A stretch of DNA of 64,000 bases. Origin: Oscillospiraceae bacterium (GTDB taxonomy: Bacteria; Bacillota; Clostridia; Oscillospirales; Acutalibacteraceae). Position 1 is the stretch's first letter, and every line of letters begins with the position of its first letter. Below are positions 26,623-35,053 of this stretch, one piece after another. The translations under genes and the position numbers were made by a program. The notes under the pieces are model-generated. The model had not been told where the DNA came from. It made no database searches and saw only the letters and a list, made by a program, of their open reading frames with translations. The stretch covers positions 1 to 64,000 of the forward strand of contig JAAYOC010000026.1 in assembly GCA_012520505.1 (NCBI GenBank). The letters run 5' to 3'.

Positions 26623-27672
26623 TCAAAAACAATAATAATTGCTTTCCCAATCTGGAATATATGGATGGTGACGAAGGAAGATTTTATACTCCGGATTTAT
26701 AGAATGAATCTTAATTGGTAGTGTAAATAAATCAAGAGTTTTATGGTATGCGGAAACTGCAAGTTTGGGCTTAAAAATCTTTAATGTTTTTTGAAGTCCG
26801 TCAAGAGTTTCAGTTTCGGCTCCTTCTACATCCATTTTTATATAAGTTACTTTTTCATCTTTTAAAATTGAATCAACATCAATCGCTACTACTATATCTT
26901 TTTTGTTCGTAACATCAAAAAGTGTCGAATTTCTGCCACCGCCACCTGAAAATTCTAAATTTGTTTTATGTGACCAGGAAGCCATATTAAAACATTCTAC
27001 ATTATCTAAAGTACCCACGTTTTCACAAAGTTTTTGATAATTTTTATTATCCGGCTCTAAAGCAAAAATCTTTTTATATAAACCTTTTACAGTTAACAGA
27101 AATTCTTCAACTGTATCTCCTCTATATGCGCCCAAATCAACATAAGTTTCATTGTCTGAGAGTTTGATAATATCTTTAAAAACATCTTCTCTACTTGATT
27201 CAGCATTGAAAAGATATTCAGGTTTTCCCGTGATTCTAAAACTTATCAAATTTTCAAATACATATTTAGATTCGTCATCCGCAAGTAAAAAATAAGCTTT
27301 TTCTATTAAAGCTTTATTTTCCTTTGCGATTTCTAAAGAAAAATAATCGTCACCTATTACTGATACAGATGGCACTAAAACTTCATATTTTGAAGCAATT
27401 TTTTTGATTCTATTTATGTAATCCAGTCTGAATGTAGCAAAAGCGATTACAACTATAAAATCCTCATATTTCTTTTCTATATCTGTAAATTTAACTGTAT
27501 TAAAACCTTGAAAAATTGTGCCCTCTCTGTAAAATTCATCACTCACAAAAATGTCTGATACTTGTATATCATATTTTTTAAAAACATTGAATATTTTATC
27601 AGCCCCATCGCCAGTACCATACATAACAATGGGTTTTTCAGTGCTTTTCAAATAAGTCCAAACATCTAACAT
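26623..27672 (-). CDS. FkbM family methyltransferase
   Basis: A 349-residue protein. Residues 1-110 look like an NAD-binding-like or PglD-like domain (VMYGTGDGADKIFNVF). The second half is the FkbM SAM-methyltransferase domain: YVDLGAYRGDTVEEF (SAM loop), IFALEPDNKNYQKL, and VTYIKMDVEGAETETLDGL. Such proteins methylate sugars or other glycan parts. The ATG at 27672 follows AAAGGGA; the longer frame to 27735 has no ribosome site. Substrate unknown; no glycan genes adjoin. Confidence 0.85.
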   Translation of the reverse strand: MLDVWTYLKSTEKPIVMYGTGDGADKIFNVFKKYDIQVSDIFVSDEFYREGTIFQGFNTVKFTDIEKKYEDFIVVIAFATFRLDYINRIKKIASKYEVLVPSVSVIGDDYFSLEIAKENKALIEKAYFLLADDESKYVFENLISFRITGKPEYLFNAESSREDVFKDIIKLSDNETYVDLGAYRGDTVEEFLLTVKGLYKKIFALEPDNKNYQKLCENVGTLDNVECFNMASWSHKTNLEFSGGGGRNSTLFDVTNKKDIVVAIDVDSILKDEKVTYIKMDVEGAETETLDGLQKTLKIFKPKLAVSAYHKTLDLFTLPIKIHSINPEYKIFLRHHPYIPDWESNYYCF

Positions 27673-27712
27673 AAAAATCCCTTTTAAAAGTGAAATAAAA
27701 CCCTTCTCAAAA

Positions 27713-27744
27713 AAGTGGTAACTGCCAGCGAGCAATTACCACTT
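27713..27744 (-). terminator. terminator of the ispH-rpsA operon
   Basis: A 13-bp stem (27713-27725 with 27732-27744, one G-T type mismatch) just after the ispH-rpsA stop codon, followed on the minus strand by TTTTTTGAG. Confidence 0.75.
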
Positions 27745-27753
27745 TATTCTCAA

Positions 27754-30231
27754 TTATTCAGAAGCTTTTTCTTCTTCAACCGGAGCTGGTTCAGTTGTTT
27801 CTTCAGCCGGTTCTTCCGGAGGTGGTTCATTTGTTTCCTCAGCAGGAATTTCCTCAACTTGAACTTCTGGTTCAGTTGTTTCATTAGCTGGCTCCTCAAC
27901 CGGAGCTGGTTCAGTTACTTCTTCGTCTGATTTAAGTTCCTCTTCAGCAACAACTTTCTCTTCTGGCTTTTCAGCTGGTAGTTCAGTTGTTTCTTCAGCC
28001 GGTTCTTCTATAACTGTTTCTATTTCCCCTTCAGCAGAAGCTTCTACAACAGATTCCTCTAAAACCGCTTCTTCAAGGATAACTTTCTCAACTAAAGCTT
28101 CAGTCTCAACTTCCTTTGCTTTTTCTGCAGATGGTTCTTCAACCGGAACTTCAGCTTCTTCTGCAACAACTGCAGGTTCTTCTAAAGTAGATGCTACTGA
28201 CTCTGTTTCTACAACTGTTTCTTCAGTTTTTTCTTCTAGTGCTGCTTCAACCTCTTCAGTTGATGTTTCTTTTTCAACTACCTTTTCCTTTGGTGGTAAA
28301 AGAGCACGAATTGAAAGACTTACACGGTTCTTATCAAAATCAATTTCAGTAATTTTAACAGTTACTTCTTCTCCCATTGTAAGAACATCCTGTGGCTTTT
28401 CAATATGAGAGTTGGAAATTTGAGAAATATGAATTAATCCATCAATTCCATCGATAACGTTTGCAAAAGCTCCAAATGATGTCATGCCAACAATCTTAGC
28501 CTTGATAATATCACCGACAACATATGTATTTTTCAAAATAACCCATGGATTATCTTCATCTCTTCTATAGCCAAGAGAAATTTTATTATCTTCAAGTGCT
28601 TTGATAAATACTTCTACTGTATCGCCAATAGCAAGTACATCTGATGGATGTTTAATACGTTTCCATGAAAGTTCACTAATGTGAATCATTCCATCAACAC
28701 CACCGATGTCCACAAATACACCATAATTTGTAATTGATTTAACTACACCGGTGTAAAATTGACCAACCTCAGCTGTTGCCCAGAACTTCTCTTGAGCTTC
28801 TTTACGAGCTTTATGATTATGAGCTTTAATTGAGCCAATAGCACGGCGGCGTTGCTTTACAACTTCAATTACCCTAAAGGAAACTTTTGTTTTAAGTAAA
28901 TCAGCCATTTCGTTCTTTGGAGCACCTGTGAGTGAACCAGGAATAAATACGCGAAGCCCTTTTGTTGTTGTAGCAATTAGACCACCTTTAATAACCTGTG
29001 TTATCGTGCCTTCTACAGGTTCGCCGGATTCAACGCATGCTTCTAATTCATCCCAAGCATTAGCACTGTCAAAACGTTTCTTTGAGAGCGAAATTGTACC
29101 TTCGGCATCATTTGTCTTCATAATGACAACATTGATTTCGTCACCCACCTTACAATCAGTAGCCGGATCGATTGAATCATCGTAGCTGTACTCATCGTAA
29201 GAAATGTAACCAGTCTGCTTCCTTCCTATATCAACTTGAATTTCAGTAGGTGTAATACCAACAACGATTCCTTTCACCTTCTGATCAGTAGACATGCTTT
29301 CAAGTGACTCTTCCAGGGCAGCAACAAAATCAAAACCCTCTTCGTCATTAATAATTGTGTTTTTTACTTCAGACATAGCCTCAAGTACCTCCTTTATGAT
29401 TGCAGCCGGCACGGATGCCCCTGCAGTGACACCAATGGTGTCAAAACCGTAAAGATCCTCCTCTTTCAATTCTTTAGCGGTTTCAATGAACAAAGTCTTA
29501 CAATTTTCAGAACAAACCTCGAATAGTTTTACCGAATTTGAAGAATGCTTTGCTCCAATAACTATCATTAAATCACATTGCTTAGATAGTTCTTCAGCTT
29601 CTGTTTGGCGGTCTACGGTAGCTTTACATATTGTATCAAAAACAGTTGCTCTTGTATACAATAATTTTATTAAACTAATGCAGTCATCCCACTCTTTTAA
29701 AGAAAAAGTGGTTTGACTTACCACAAAAATATCAGCCTTTTGTAAAAGTTCACTATTTTCATCCAAGATTTGTTGAAGTTCTTCTACATTTTGAAAAATG
29801 AAGGTTTGACAGTTTGCAAACCCTTTTATGCCTAAAATTTCAGGATGATTGGCAGTTCCCGCTATCAAACATACTGAATTTTCCTTTGGAATCTCCGCAA
29901 CTATATCATGAATTCTCTTAACAAAAGGACATGTAGCATCAACATAATTAATTTTATGCAAATCAAAATGGTCATATGCTGCTTTTGAAACGCCGTGAGC
30001 ACGAATAATTACATTCGCATCATCCGGAATCTTTAGGTAATCATCTTCAATAGTGACACCCAAAGATTTCAAATCATCATTGATTGTATTATTATGAATA
30101 ATTTCGCCGAGAGTATAAACCTTTGCAAGCTTTTGCTCGTGTATACAATCGTAAACAGTTTTAACAGCTCTATCAACACCAAAACAGAAACCCGCTTTAT
30201 CTGCTAGTATTATATGTCGTCCATGTCCCAT
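27754..30231 (-). CDS. ispH-rpsA: bifunctional IspH / ribosomal protein S1 fusion with acidic tail
   Basis: The N-terminal 290 residues are IspH, the [4Fe-4S] enzyme making IPP/DMAPP at the end of the non-mevalonate pathway. Cluster ligands are Cys 16 (AGFCFGV), Cys 101 (DATCPF) and Cys 202 (DTICKAT), and the catalytic Glu 131 is in NHPEI. From about residue 315 there are four S1 RNA-binding domains, the last two being the most canonical (YGVFVDIGGVDGMIHISEL). This fusion is a known clostridial trait. The last 170 residues are an unusual Glu/Pro/Val/Thr-rich tail with repeated EETTEPAPVEEP-like blocks. It overlaps plsC by 22 bases and is last in a seven-gene operon. dxs lies at the right edge of the window. 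Confidence 0.95.
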   Translation of the reverse strand: MGHGRHIILADKAGFCFGVDRAVKTVYDCIHEQKLAKVYTLGEIIHNNTINDDLKSLGVTIEDDYLKIPDDANVIIRAHGVSKAAYDHFDLHKINYVDATCPFVKRIHDIVAEIPKENSVCLIAGTANHPEILGIKGFANCQTFIFQNVEELQQILDENSELLQKADIFVVSQTTFSLKEWDDCISLIKLLYTRATVFDTICKATVDRQTEAEELSKQCDLMIVIGAKHSSNSVKLFEVCSENCKTLFIETAKELKEEDLYGFDTIGVTAGASVPAAIIKEVLEAMSEVKNTIINDEEGFDFVAALEESLESMSTDQKVKGIVVGITPTEIQVDIGRKQTGYISYDEYSYDDSIDPATDCKVGDEINVVIMKTNDAEGTISLSKKRFDSANAWDELEACVESGEPVEGTITQVIKGGLIATTTKGLRVFIPGSLTGAPKNEMADLLKTKVSFRVIEVVKQRRRAIGSIKAHNHKARKEAQEKFWATAEVGQFYTGVVKSITNYGVFVDIGGVDGMIHISELSWKRIKHPSDVLAIGDTVEVFIKALEDNKISLGYRRDEDNPWVILKNTYVVGDIIKAKIVGMTSFGAFANVIDGIDGLIHISQISNSHIEKPQDVLTMGEEVTVKITEIDFDKNRVSLSIRALLPPKEKVVEKETSTEEVEAALEEKTEETVVETESVASTLEEPAVVAEEAEVPVEEPSAEKAKEVETEALVEKVILEEAVLEESVVEASAEGEIETVIEEPAEETTELPAEKPEEKVVAEEELKSDEEVTEPAPVEEPANETTEPEVQVEEIPAEETNEPPPEEPAEETTEPAPVEEEKASE

Positions 30232-30926
30232 AACTCTGTAATCCTGCTCATTATAAACTGTGTAGCTTTTCTAAGTTCTCTAGATTTAACCTCACCTTTG
30301 GTAAATCCCAGATCCTCATAAGGAATCATTTCACCAATTCTAATGATAAGTTTTGGTCTCCTTTTGACTGGGTTTTTTTCGCGATGAATACTGCATGGAA
30401 TAACGCCGGCCTTAGCTTCTCTAGCAATCATTGCCACACCTGATTTACCTTTAGTAGGTCTTTTAAATTTTCTGTCTCTTGTACCTTGTGGAAAAATCAT
30501 AAGACCAAAGCCCTCTTTTACAAGTCGGACAGCAAGATTTATAGAAGAGCGGTCTGAGGTTCCCCTTTTTACCGGAAAACCATTGAAAAAAATTAGCGGG
30601 TATTTAGTGTAAAAGAAATGAAAAAATTCTTCTTTAGCTAAAAAACACAATGTCCTTTTTCCACCGGTTGCATACAAAACAGAAAATGGATCAAAACCAT
30701 GTAAGTGGTTCGCAGCAATAATAAAGCCACCCTTTTTAGGAACATTCTCTTGTCCATAAACTTCTACATCCCTAAAAAAGACTCTGTTTAGCAAAAACTT
30801 AGCAAGAGGCATCAACATGCGATAAATCATCCTCTTATCTTTGAATTTACGATCAAAGTTATAGTTGTATTTTGCTTTGCTGTAAAATGGTAATTTGTCA
30901 ATGTTTGTAATAATTTGTTCAGCCAT
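30210..30926 (-). CDS. plsC: 1-acyl-sn-glycerol-3-phosphate acyltransferase
   Basis: Lysophosphatidic-acid acyltransferase of phospholipid synthesis. Seen: the NHx4D motif as NHLHGFD (about residue 93), the substrate motif FPVKRG, and FPQGTR (block III). Length 238 is normal. It overlaps cmk by 8 bases and ispH-rpsA by 22, the usual clostridial order cmk-plsC-ispH. Confidence 0.94.
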   Translation of the reverse strand: MAEQIITNIDKLPFYSKAKYNYNFDRKFKDKRMIYRMLMPLAKFLLNRVFFRDVEVYGQENVPKKGGFIIAANHLHGFDPFSVLYATGGKRTLCFLAKEEFFHFFYTKYPLIFFNGFPVKRGTSDRSSINLAVRLVKEGFGLMIFPQGTRDRKFKRPTKGKSGVAMIAREAKAGVIPCSIHREKNPVKRRPKLIIRIGEMIPYEDLGFTKGEVKSRELRKATQFIMSRITELWDMDDI

Positions 30927-31587
30927 TATACTTCTCCTTTATCAAAGAGATTACTTTATTTTTAACTTCATCGAAGCTTAAATCCGTAGTGTCTAACATT
31001 ATAGCATCGTTTGCAGGAATCAATGGCGCAATAGTTCTTTGAGTATCTTGACTATCCCTTTCATTAAGCTCCATTAAAATATCCTCATATTTAACATCCT
31101 GACCCTTTGCAATAAGCTCATCATAACGTCGTTTTGCTCTACCTTCTAAAGTAGCTGTCATAAATATTTTTAAATCAGCAAAAGGAAGGACAACCGTACC
31201 AATATCTCTTCCATCCATAAGACAATTATTCCTATGTGCAATATCTTGTTGTAAATCAAAAAGAAACTTTCTTACAGGCTGCATTGCTGAAACATTAGAA
31301 GCTGCCATTGAAACTTCCGGAAGCCGTATTTCCGCTGAAACATCTTCATTATTAAGAAACACACGTTGTTCCCCTTCTTTGAAAGCAAGCTCTACATCAA
31401 TGGTCGTAAGAGTATCGGCTATATCTTCAGCATCTTTCGTATCAATCCCAAGTCTTAGGGCATTTAAAGCAACTGCTCTGTAAAGGGCACCTGTATCTAC
31501 ATAAATAAAACCCAGTTCCTCTGCTACTGCTTTTGCAATCGTGCTTTTTCCAGCGGCACCAGGTCCGTCTATGGCAACATTAAACAT
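30919..31587 (-). CDS. cmk: cytidylate kinase
   Basis: Phosphorylates CMP and dCMP. Seen: the P-loop IDGPGAAGKSTIAK at residues 5-18, GFIYVDTGALYRA, CLMDGRDIGTVVLP and the lid RDSQDTQR. Length 222 is standard. GGAGG precedes the ATG. It is part of the operon with plsC and ispH-rpsA and is distinct from the cytidylate-kinase-like protein at 54173. Confidence 0.96.
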   Translation of the reverse strand: MFNVAIDGPGAAGKSTIAKAVAEELGFIYVDTGALYRAVALNALRLGIDTKDAEDIADTLTTIDVELAFKEGEQRVFLNNEDVSAEIRLPEVSMAASNVSAMQPVRKFLFDLQQDIAHRNNCLMDGRDIGTVVLPFADLKIFMTATLEGRAKRRYDELIAKGQDVKYEDILMELNERDSQDTQRTIAPLIPANDAIMLDTTDLSFDEVKNKVISLIKEKYNG

Positions 31588-31602
31588 AGTTTATATCCTC
31601 CG

Positions 31603-32835
31603 TTATACTGAATTACCGGCAAGATAACCGGTAGAAAATGCAATTTGCAGATTATATCCACCTGTCAAGGCATCTACATCTATAATTTCCCCGGCAAAAT
31701 AAAGTCCGGGAATAAGTTTTGACTCCATTGTCTGGGGTTCTATTTCAAGAACGTTAATACCGCCGGATGTCACGATTGCCTCTTCAATTGGTCTAAACAC
31801 AGTAAGCGGAATACTAAAATTCTTTAGGGTGAAAATAAGAGTTTGTCTCTCTGATTTTGAAAGTTGGTTGACTTTTTTTATAGGGTCAATACCTGTCCTT
31901 TCAACAATGACAGGTATCATTTTTTCCGGCAACAAATTAGAAAGTGAGTTTCTGAAATCTTTATTTTGTTGAGCCAGAAAATCTTTTTGTACTCTAACAT
32001 CCAGCACTTCAAGTGGAAGAGCAGGTTTTAAATCAATAAACAATGTATATTGATCTTTTTTTAACGTTCGTATATGAGAACTTGCAGACAATATCGTAGG
32101 ACCTGAAACACCAAAATGTGTAAACAGCATTTCACCAAAATCTTTATACACGGTTTTACCAGATTTATTATCTACAACTTTAATTTCAACATTTTTTAAG
32201 GATAAGCCTTGCATTTTTTGACAGCAAGGGTCAGAAGATTCAATTGGGACTAATGAAGGTACAAGTTTGGTAACAGTGTGACCGAGTTCTTTTGCCATTA
32301 AAAATCCATCGCCGGTGGAACCGGTAGCCGAATAAGAAACACCACCTGTAGCAAGAATAACTTTATCACAACTAAAAATTTCATCGTTAGATAAAATAAT
32401 ACCACAGACAGAACCTGTTTCGTCTGTTTTAACTCCTCGCACTCTGTCTTTCCAAAATTTAACATTATTTTGCTTCATATACTTACGCAGTGCATCAACA
32501 ATGTCTGTTGATTTGTCCGACTCCGGAAAAACTCTGTTACCGCGTTCAACTTTTAAAGGAACTCCAAGTCCTTCGAATAATTTAATGGTATCATCAGATG
32601 AAAAATTAGCAAGCGCAGAAAATAAAAATCTACCATTTCTTGGAACGTTTTCAATGAAATCCTTAGGATCCGGAGTAGAATTTGTAACATTACAACGACC
32701 CTTACCGGTAATCATTAGTTTTCGACAAATTTTTGAATTACGCTCAAAAACTGTAACACTGTTTCCATTGATTGATGCTGTACAAGCGGCAATTACACCA
32801 GCGGGGCCACCACCAATAACAACAACGTTACTCAT
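31603..32835 (-). CDS. NAD(P)/FAD-dependent oxidoreductase, BaiN/YhiN (HI0933) family
   Basis: A flavoprotein of about 410 residues with an N-terminal FAD-binding motif VVVIGGGPAGVIAA, the family signature KICRKLMITGKGRCNVTNS, ATGGVSYSATGSTGDG in the middle, and the C-terminal PGLYFAGEIIDVDALTGGYNLQIAFSTG region. Relatives include BaiN, implicated in bile-acid dehydroxylation, but most members have no proven substrate. The ATG at 32835 follows GAGG in the 3' end of the RpiR gene; a GTG one codon earlier is possible. It overlaps that gene's stop. Confidence 0.9.
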   Translation of the reverse strand: MSNVVVIGGGPAGVIAACTASINGNSVTVFERNSKICRKLMITGKGRCNVTNSTPDPKDFIENVPRNGRFLFSALANFSSDDTIKLFEGLGVPLKVERGNRVFPESDKSTDIVDALRKYMKQNNVKFWKDRVRGVKTDETGSVCGIILSNDEIFSCDKVILATGGVSYSATGSTGDGFLMAKELGHTVTKLVPSLVPIESSDPCCQKMQGLSLKNVEIKVVDNKSGKTVYKDFGEMLFTHFGVSGPTILSASSHIRTLKKDQYTLFIDLKPALPLEVLDVRVQKDFLAQQNKDFRNSLSNLLPEKMIPVIVERTGIDPIKKVNQLSKSERQTLIFTLKNFSIPLTVFRPIEEAIVTSGGINVLEIEPQTMESKLIPGLYFAGEIIDVDALTGGYNLQIAFSTGYLAGNSV

Positions 32836-33709
32836 CACCGTTTACCTCATAGAGTTCATAAACATTATGTTTTCTCCAAACATTTTCCAGTTCAGAAAAA
32901 TTAGTAAGTACTTTATCCTTACGTTTTAGAGAACCTGCAACAATAAGAGCATTAATAACGCTCAAAGGAGCTACTAGCGAATCAATAAACGAAGCCATAT
33001 TGCTTTTAGCTTCAAGCACATATGTTGCATAACTCGCAAGTGGAGAACTCAATTTACTATCAGTTATAGCAATGATTTTTATACCTTTTTCATAAACAAA
33101 TTTCAAAACATTTATAACTTGTTTTGAATATCTTGGAAAGCTAATTGCAAGACATAAATCATTCTCTGTAATTTTGAATAGTTTTTCAAACATCTCAGCT
33201 TCACTATCAGTATTTACGAGAATAACATTATCGTAAACCATATCAAAATAAAACTTGATAAAATTTGCAAGTGGCGCTGCACTTCTAACACCTAAAATAT
33301 AAATCTTTTTTGATTTATTTAAAGCTTCGGCTGCACCTTCAAAATCTTCACGAGAAATATTTTTAAGAGTTGTCGATATTGCCTTTTTATCAGCAGTTAA
33401 AACTTTAGTTAAGACATCTTCATCCATCATTGTAACACTAGCAACTTCCATACGCTGAAGAGAAGATAATCTATCTTTAATATCTTCCTGTAATGCTTCA
33501 ATAAATTCCGGATATCCATCATATCCAAACACTGTAGCAATGCGCACAACAGTTGATTCACTAACATCAACCGTTGCACCAAGACGAGCAGCAGTATAAT
33601 ATGCCGCCTTTTCATAGTTATTTAAAATAAAATCAGCAACTCGCTTATGTGACTTTGAAAGTTTTGGATAAACAAGCTCAAGTTGAGCTAGCAAAGAATT
33701 ATTTTGCAT
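32828..33709 (-). CDS. MurR/RpiR family transcriptional regulator
   Basis: A 293-residue regulator with an N-terminal RpiR helix-turn-helix domain (residues 1-77, LSKSHKRVADFILNNYEKAAYYTAARLG and SESTVVRIATVFGYDGYPEF) and a C-terminal SIS sugar-phosphate-binding domain (YILGVRSAAPLANF, LCLAISFPRYSKQV). It probably responds to a phosphosugar. AAGGAGA precedes the ATG. It sits inside the operon of membrane protein to ispH, an odd place for a sugar regulator; its target is unknown. Confidence 0.92.
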   Translation of the reverse strand: MQNNSLLAQLELVYPKLSKSHKRVADFILNNYEKAAYYTAARLGATVDVSESTVVRIATVFGYDGYPEFIEALQEDIKDRLSSLQRMEVASVTMMDEDVLTKVLTADKKAISTTLKNISREDFEGAAEALNKSKKIYILGVRSAAPLANFIKFYFDMVYDNVILVNTDSEAEMFEKLFKITENDLCLAISFPRYSKQVINVLKFVYEKGIKIIAITDSKLSSPLASYATYVLEAKSNMASFIDSLVAPLSVINALIVAGSLKRKDKVLTNFSELENVWRKHNVYELYEVNGDE

Positions 33710-33737
33710 TTAATTGTTCTCCTTAGTTATCTTTTCT

Positions 33738-34325
33738 TTAGTCATCCACATCTACAATGTCATCCGTGATGTCTACAACTTTCTCATTATTTTTAAATTT
33801 CTTAAAGTATTTCTTTTTTTCCTGTCCTATAAATTTTTCAGGATTGCGTTTAATATATACTTTCTTACCAACCGTATAAAAAATTGGTCCTACAATAAAT
33901 CCAATAGCATTGCTGCCAAATATTAAGTAACCGAAAATAGCTGATAAAGCCTCTTCAATTGGACTGACTCCCAAAGATTTTCCACGTACAAAAGGTTCAA
34001 GGATTTGTTTTATTACTAAAACAACGATGAATAAACCAAAAATTGAAAGGCTTGCATCAGAATTTCCGGCAAGGGCCAAGATTAAAGCCCAAGGAAGCAT
34101 AGTAATAGAAATACCAAACACAGGTACTGCATCAATTATGGCGATGACTAAGGCAATTAATGGAATCAAAGCTTTCCATGCTATTGGAGTAATCCAAATA
34201 TCAATTATAAACAGACCTACAAGAAGCATGCCGAAAGTAATTGCCGAAAGTTTTGCCTGAGATTTAACCCAATCAAAACCACTAGACTTTATATCTTTGA
34301 TAAATTCAGAGAAAGTTATGTACAT
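33738..34325 (-). CDS. half-length AI-2E/YtvI family membrane protein
   Basis: A 195-residue protein that corresponds only to the C-terminal half of AI-2E family transporters (normally about 350 residues): the conserved segments IAIIDAVPVFGISITMLPWAL, VIKQILEPFVRGKSLGVSPIEEAL and GFIVGPIFYTV are present. The N-terminal membrane helices and the long periplasmic domain are missing. The start is well defined by TAGGAGGAAAG before the ATG, so this is a short gene and not a truncated call. The tail is basic, then acidic. Function is doubtful without the missing half. Confidence 0.75.
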   Translation of the reverse strand: MYITFSEFIKDIKSSGFDWVKSQAKLSAITFGMLLVGLFIIDIWITPIAWKALIPLIALVIAIIDAVPVFGISITMLPWALILALAGNSDASLSIFGLFIVVLVIKQILEPFVRGKSLGVSPIEEALSAIFGYLIFGSNAIGFIVGPIFYTVGKKVYIKRNPEKFIGQEKKKYFKKFKNNEKVVDITDDIVDVDD

Positions 34326-34337
34326 TGAGCTTTCCTC

Positions 34338-34874
34338 CTAAAATTTGAAAATTTTAATGATTTTTTTATGAACAACCTTATCGTATATAACCGAAAGACT
34401 GGAAATAATTGATTCGTAAAAATAGAAAGTGATATTTGCTAAAAACAAAAGTACATATGCCGTGTATTTGCCAAGGATTCCTATTTCCTCTATTGGAATA
34501 CCCAGAACATAAATAACTATTACGTATGCAGTAACTACACAAAAATTAAACCAGATAAATTTCAGTATTGTTTTTAAAAATTTATTTGTTATTTTTCTTT
34601 CAAAAAACTCTCTGGTAAATGTGTAATGCCCAAAGAAAAATACATACATTAATGCAGCTTCTCTATCCGCTAAAATAAATATTGAAAGGATTGAAACAGT
34701 TATATAAATAAAAACAGACCATTTAATGTCCACTTCCTTTACAGTTACAATGAGAATAAGGCCTGCAAATGCCGGAACTATACATGTCATGAAAGGAATT
34801 ATTGAAGTAAACATAAAAACTATTGACAATGCAGCAATAATGCCACCGAGTGCAGTCAATGATGTATTGTTCAA
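34338..34874 (-). CDS. polytopic membrane protein of unknown function
   Basis: About 178 residues with five or six hydrophobic segments, starting TALGGIIAALSIVFMFTSIIPFMTCIVPA, a layout similar to small ECF S-component-like clostridial membrane proteins; no ligand can be inferred. The start is taken as the TTG at 34874 because GGGAGGGAG sits directly before it; an ATG at 34892 has no ribosome site. It is the first gene of the leftward operon ending with ispH-rpsA. The end lies 12 bases before the AI-2E-like gene. Confidence 0.65.
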   Translation of the reverse strand: MNNTSLTALGGIIAALSIVFMFTSIIPFMTCIVPAFAGLILIVTVKEVDIKWSVFIYITVSILSIFILADREAALMYVFFFGHYTFTREFFERKITNKFLKTILKFIWFNFCVVTAYVIVIYVLGIPIEEIGILGKYTAYVLLFLANITFYFYESIISSLSVIYDKVVHKKIIKIFKF

Positions 34875-34887
34875 AGTACTCCCTCCC

Positions 34888-34932
34888 AACATAACATTAT
34901 GTTATTGTACATTGTTTCTGCTCAATTTTCAA
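34888..34932 (-). promoter_or_regulatory. promoter with start-site palindrome for the seven-gene operon
   Basis: Minus strand: TTGAAA (34927-34932), 17-base spacer, TACAAT (34904-34909). A palindrome with 7-bp arms, AACATAA/TTATGTT (34888-34894 with 34897-34903), lies at the likely transcription start. Confidence 0.6.
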
Positions 34933-34991
34933 TTAATTAAATTAAAAATACATAATTTATAAATAAAAATTTAATATTATGAGCGAACAGG

Positions 34992-35020
34992 TTGAATTTT
35001 CTTTGAATAAAAAATATAAT
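34992..35020 (+). promoter_or_regulatory. sigma-A promoter for the coiled-coil membrane protein
   Basis: TTGAAT (34992-34997), 17-base spacer, TATAAT (35015-35020), 33 bases before the ATG of the gene at 35054. Confidence 0.7.
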
Positions 35021-35053
35021 ATTTAGGAACATTAATTTTGCGGAGGAATAACT

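Noticed and set aside
27715-27930. 71-residue Phe/Ser-rich frame on the plus strand
   Set aside because: It is the antisense of the repetitive Glu-rich tail of the IspH-S1 fusion; composition follows from the opposite strand.
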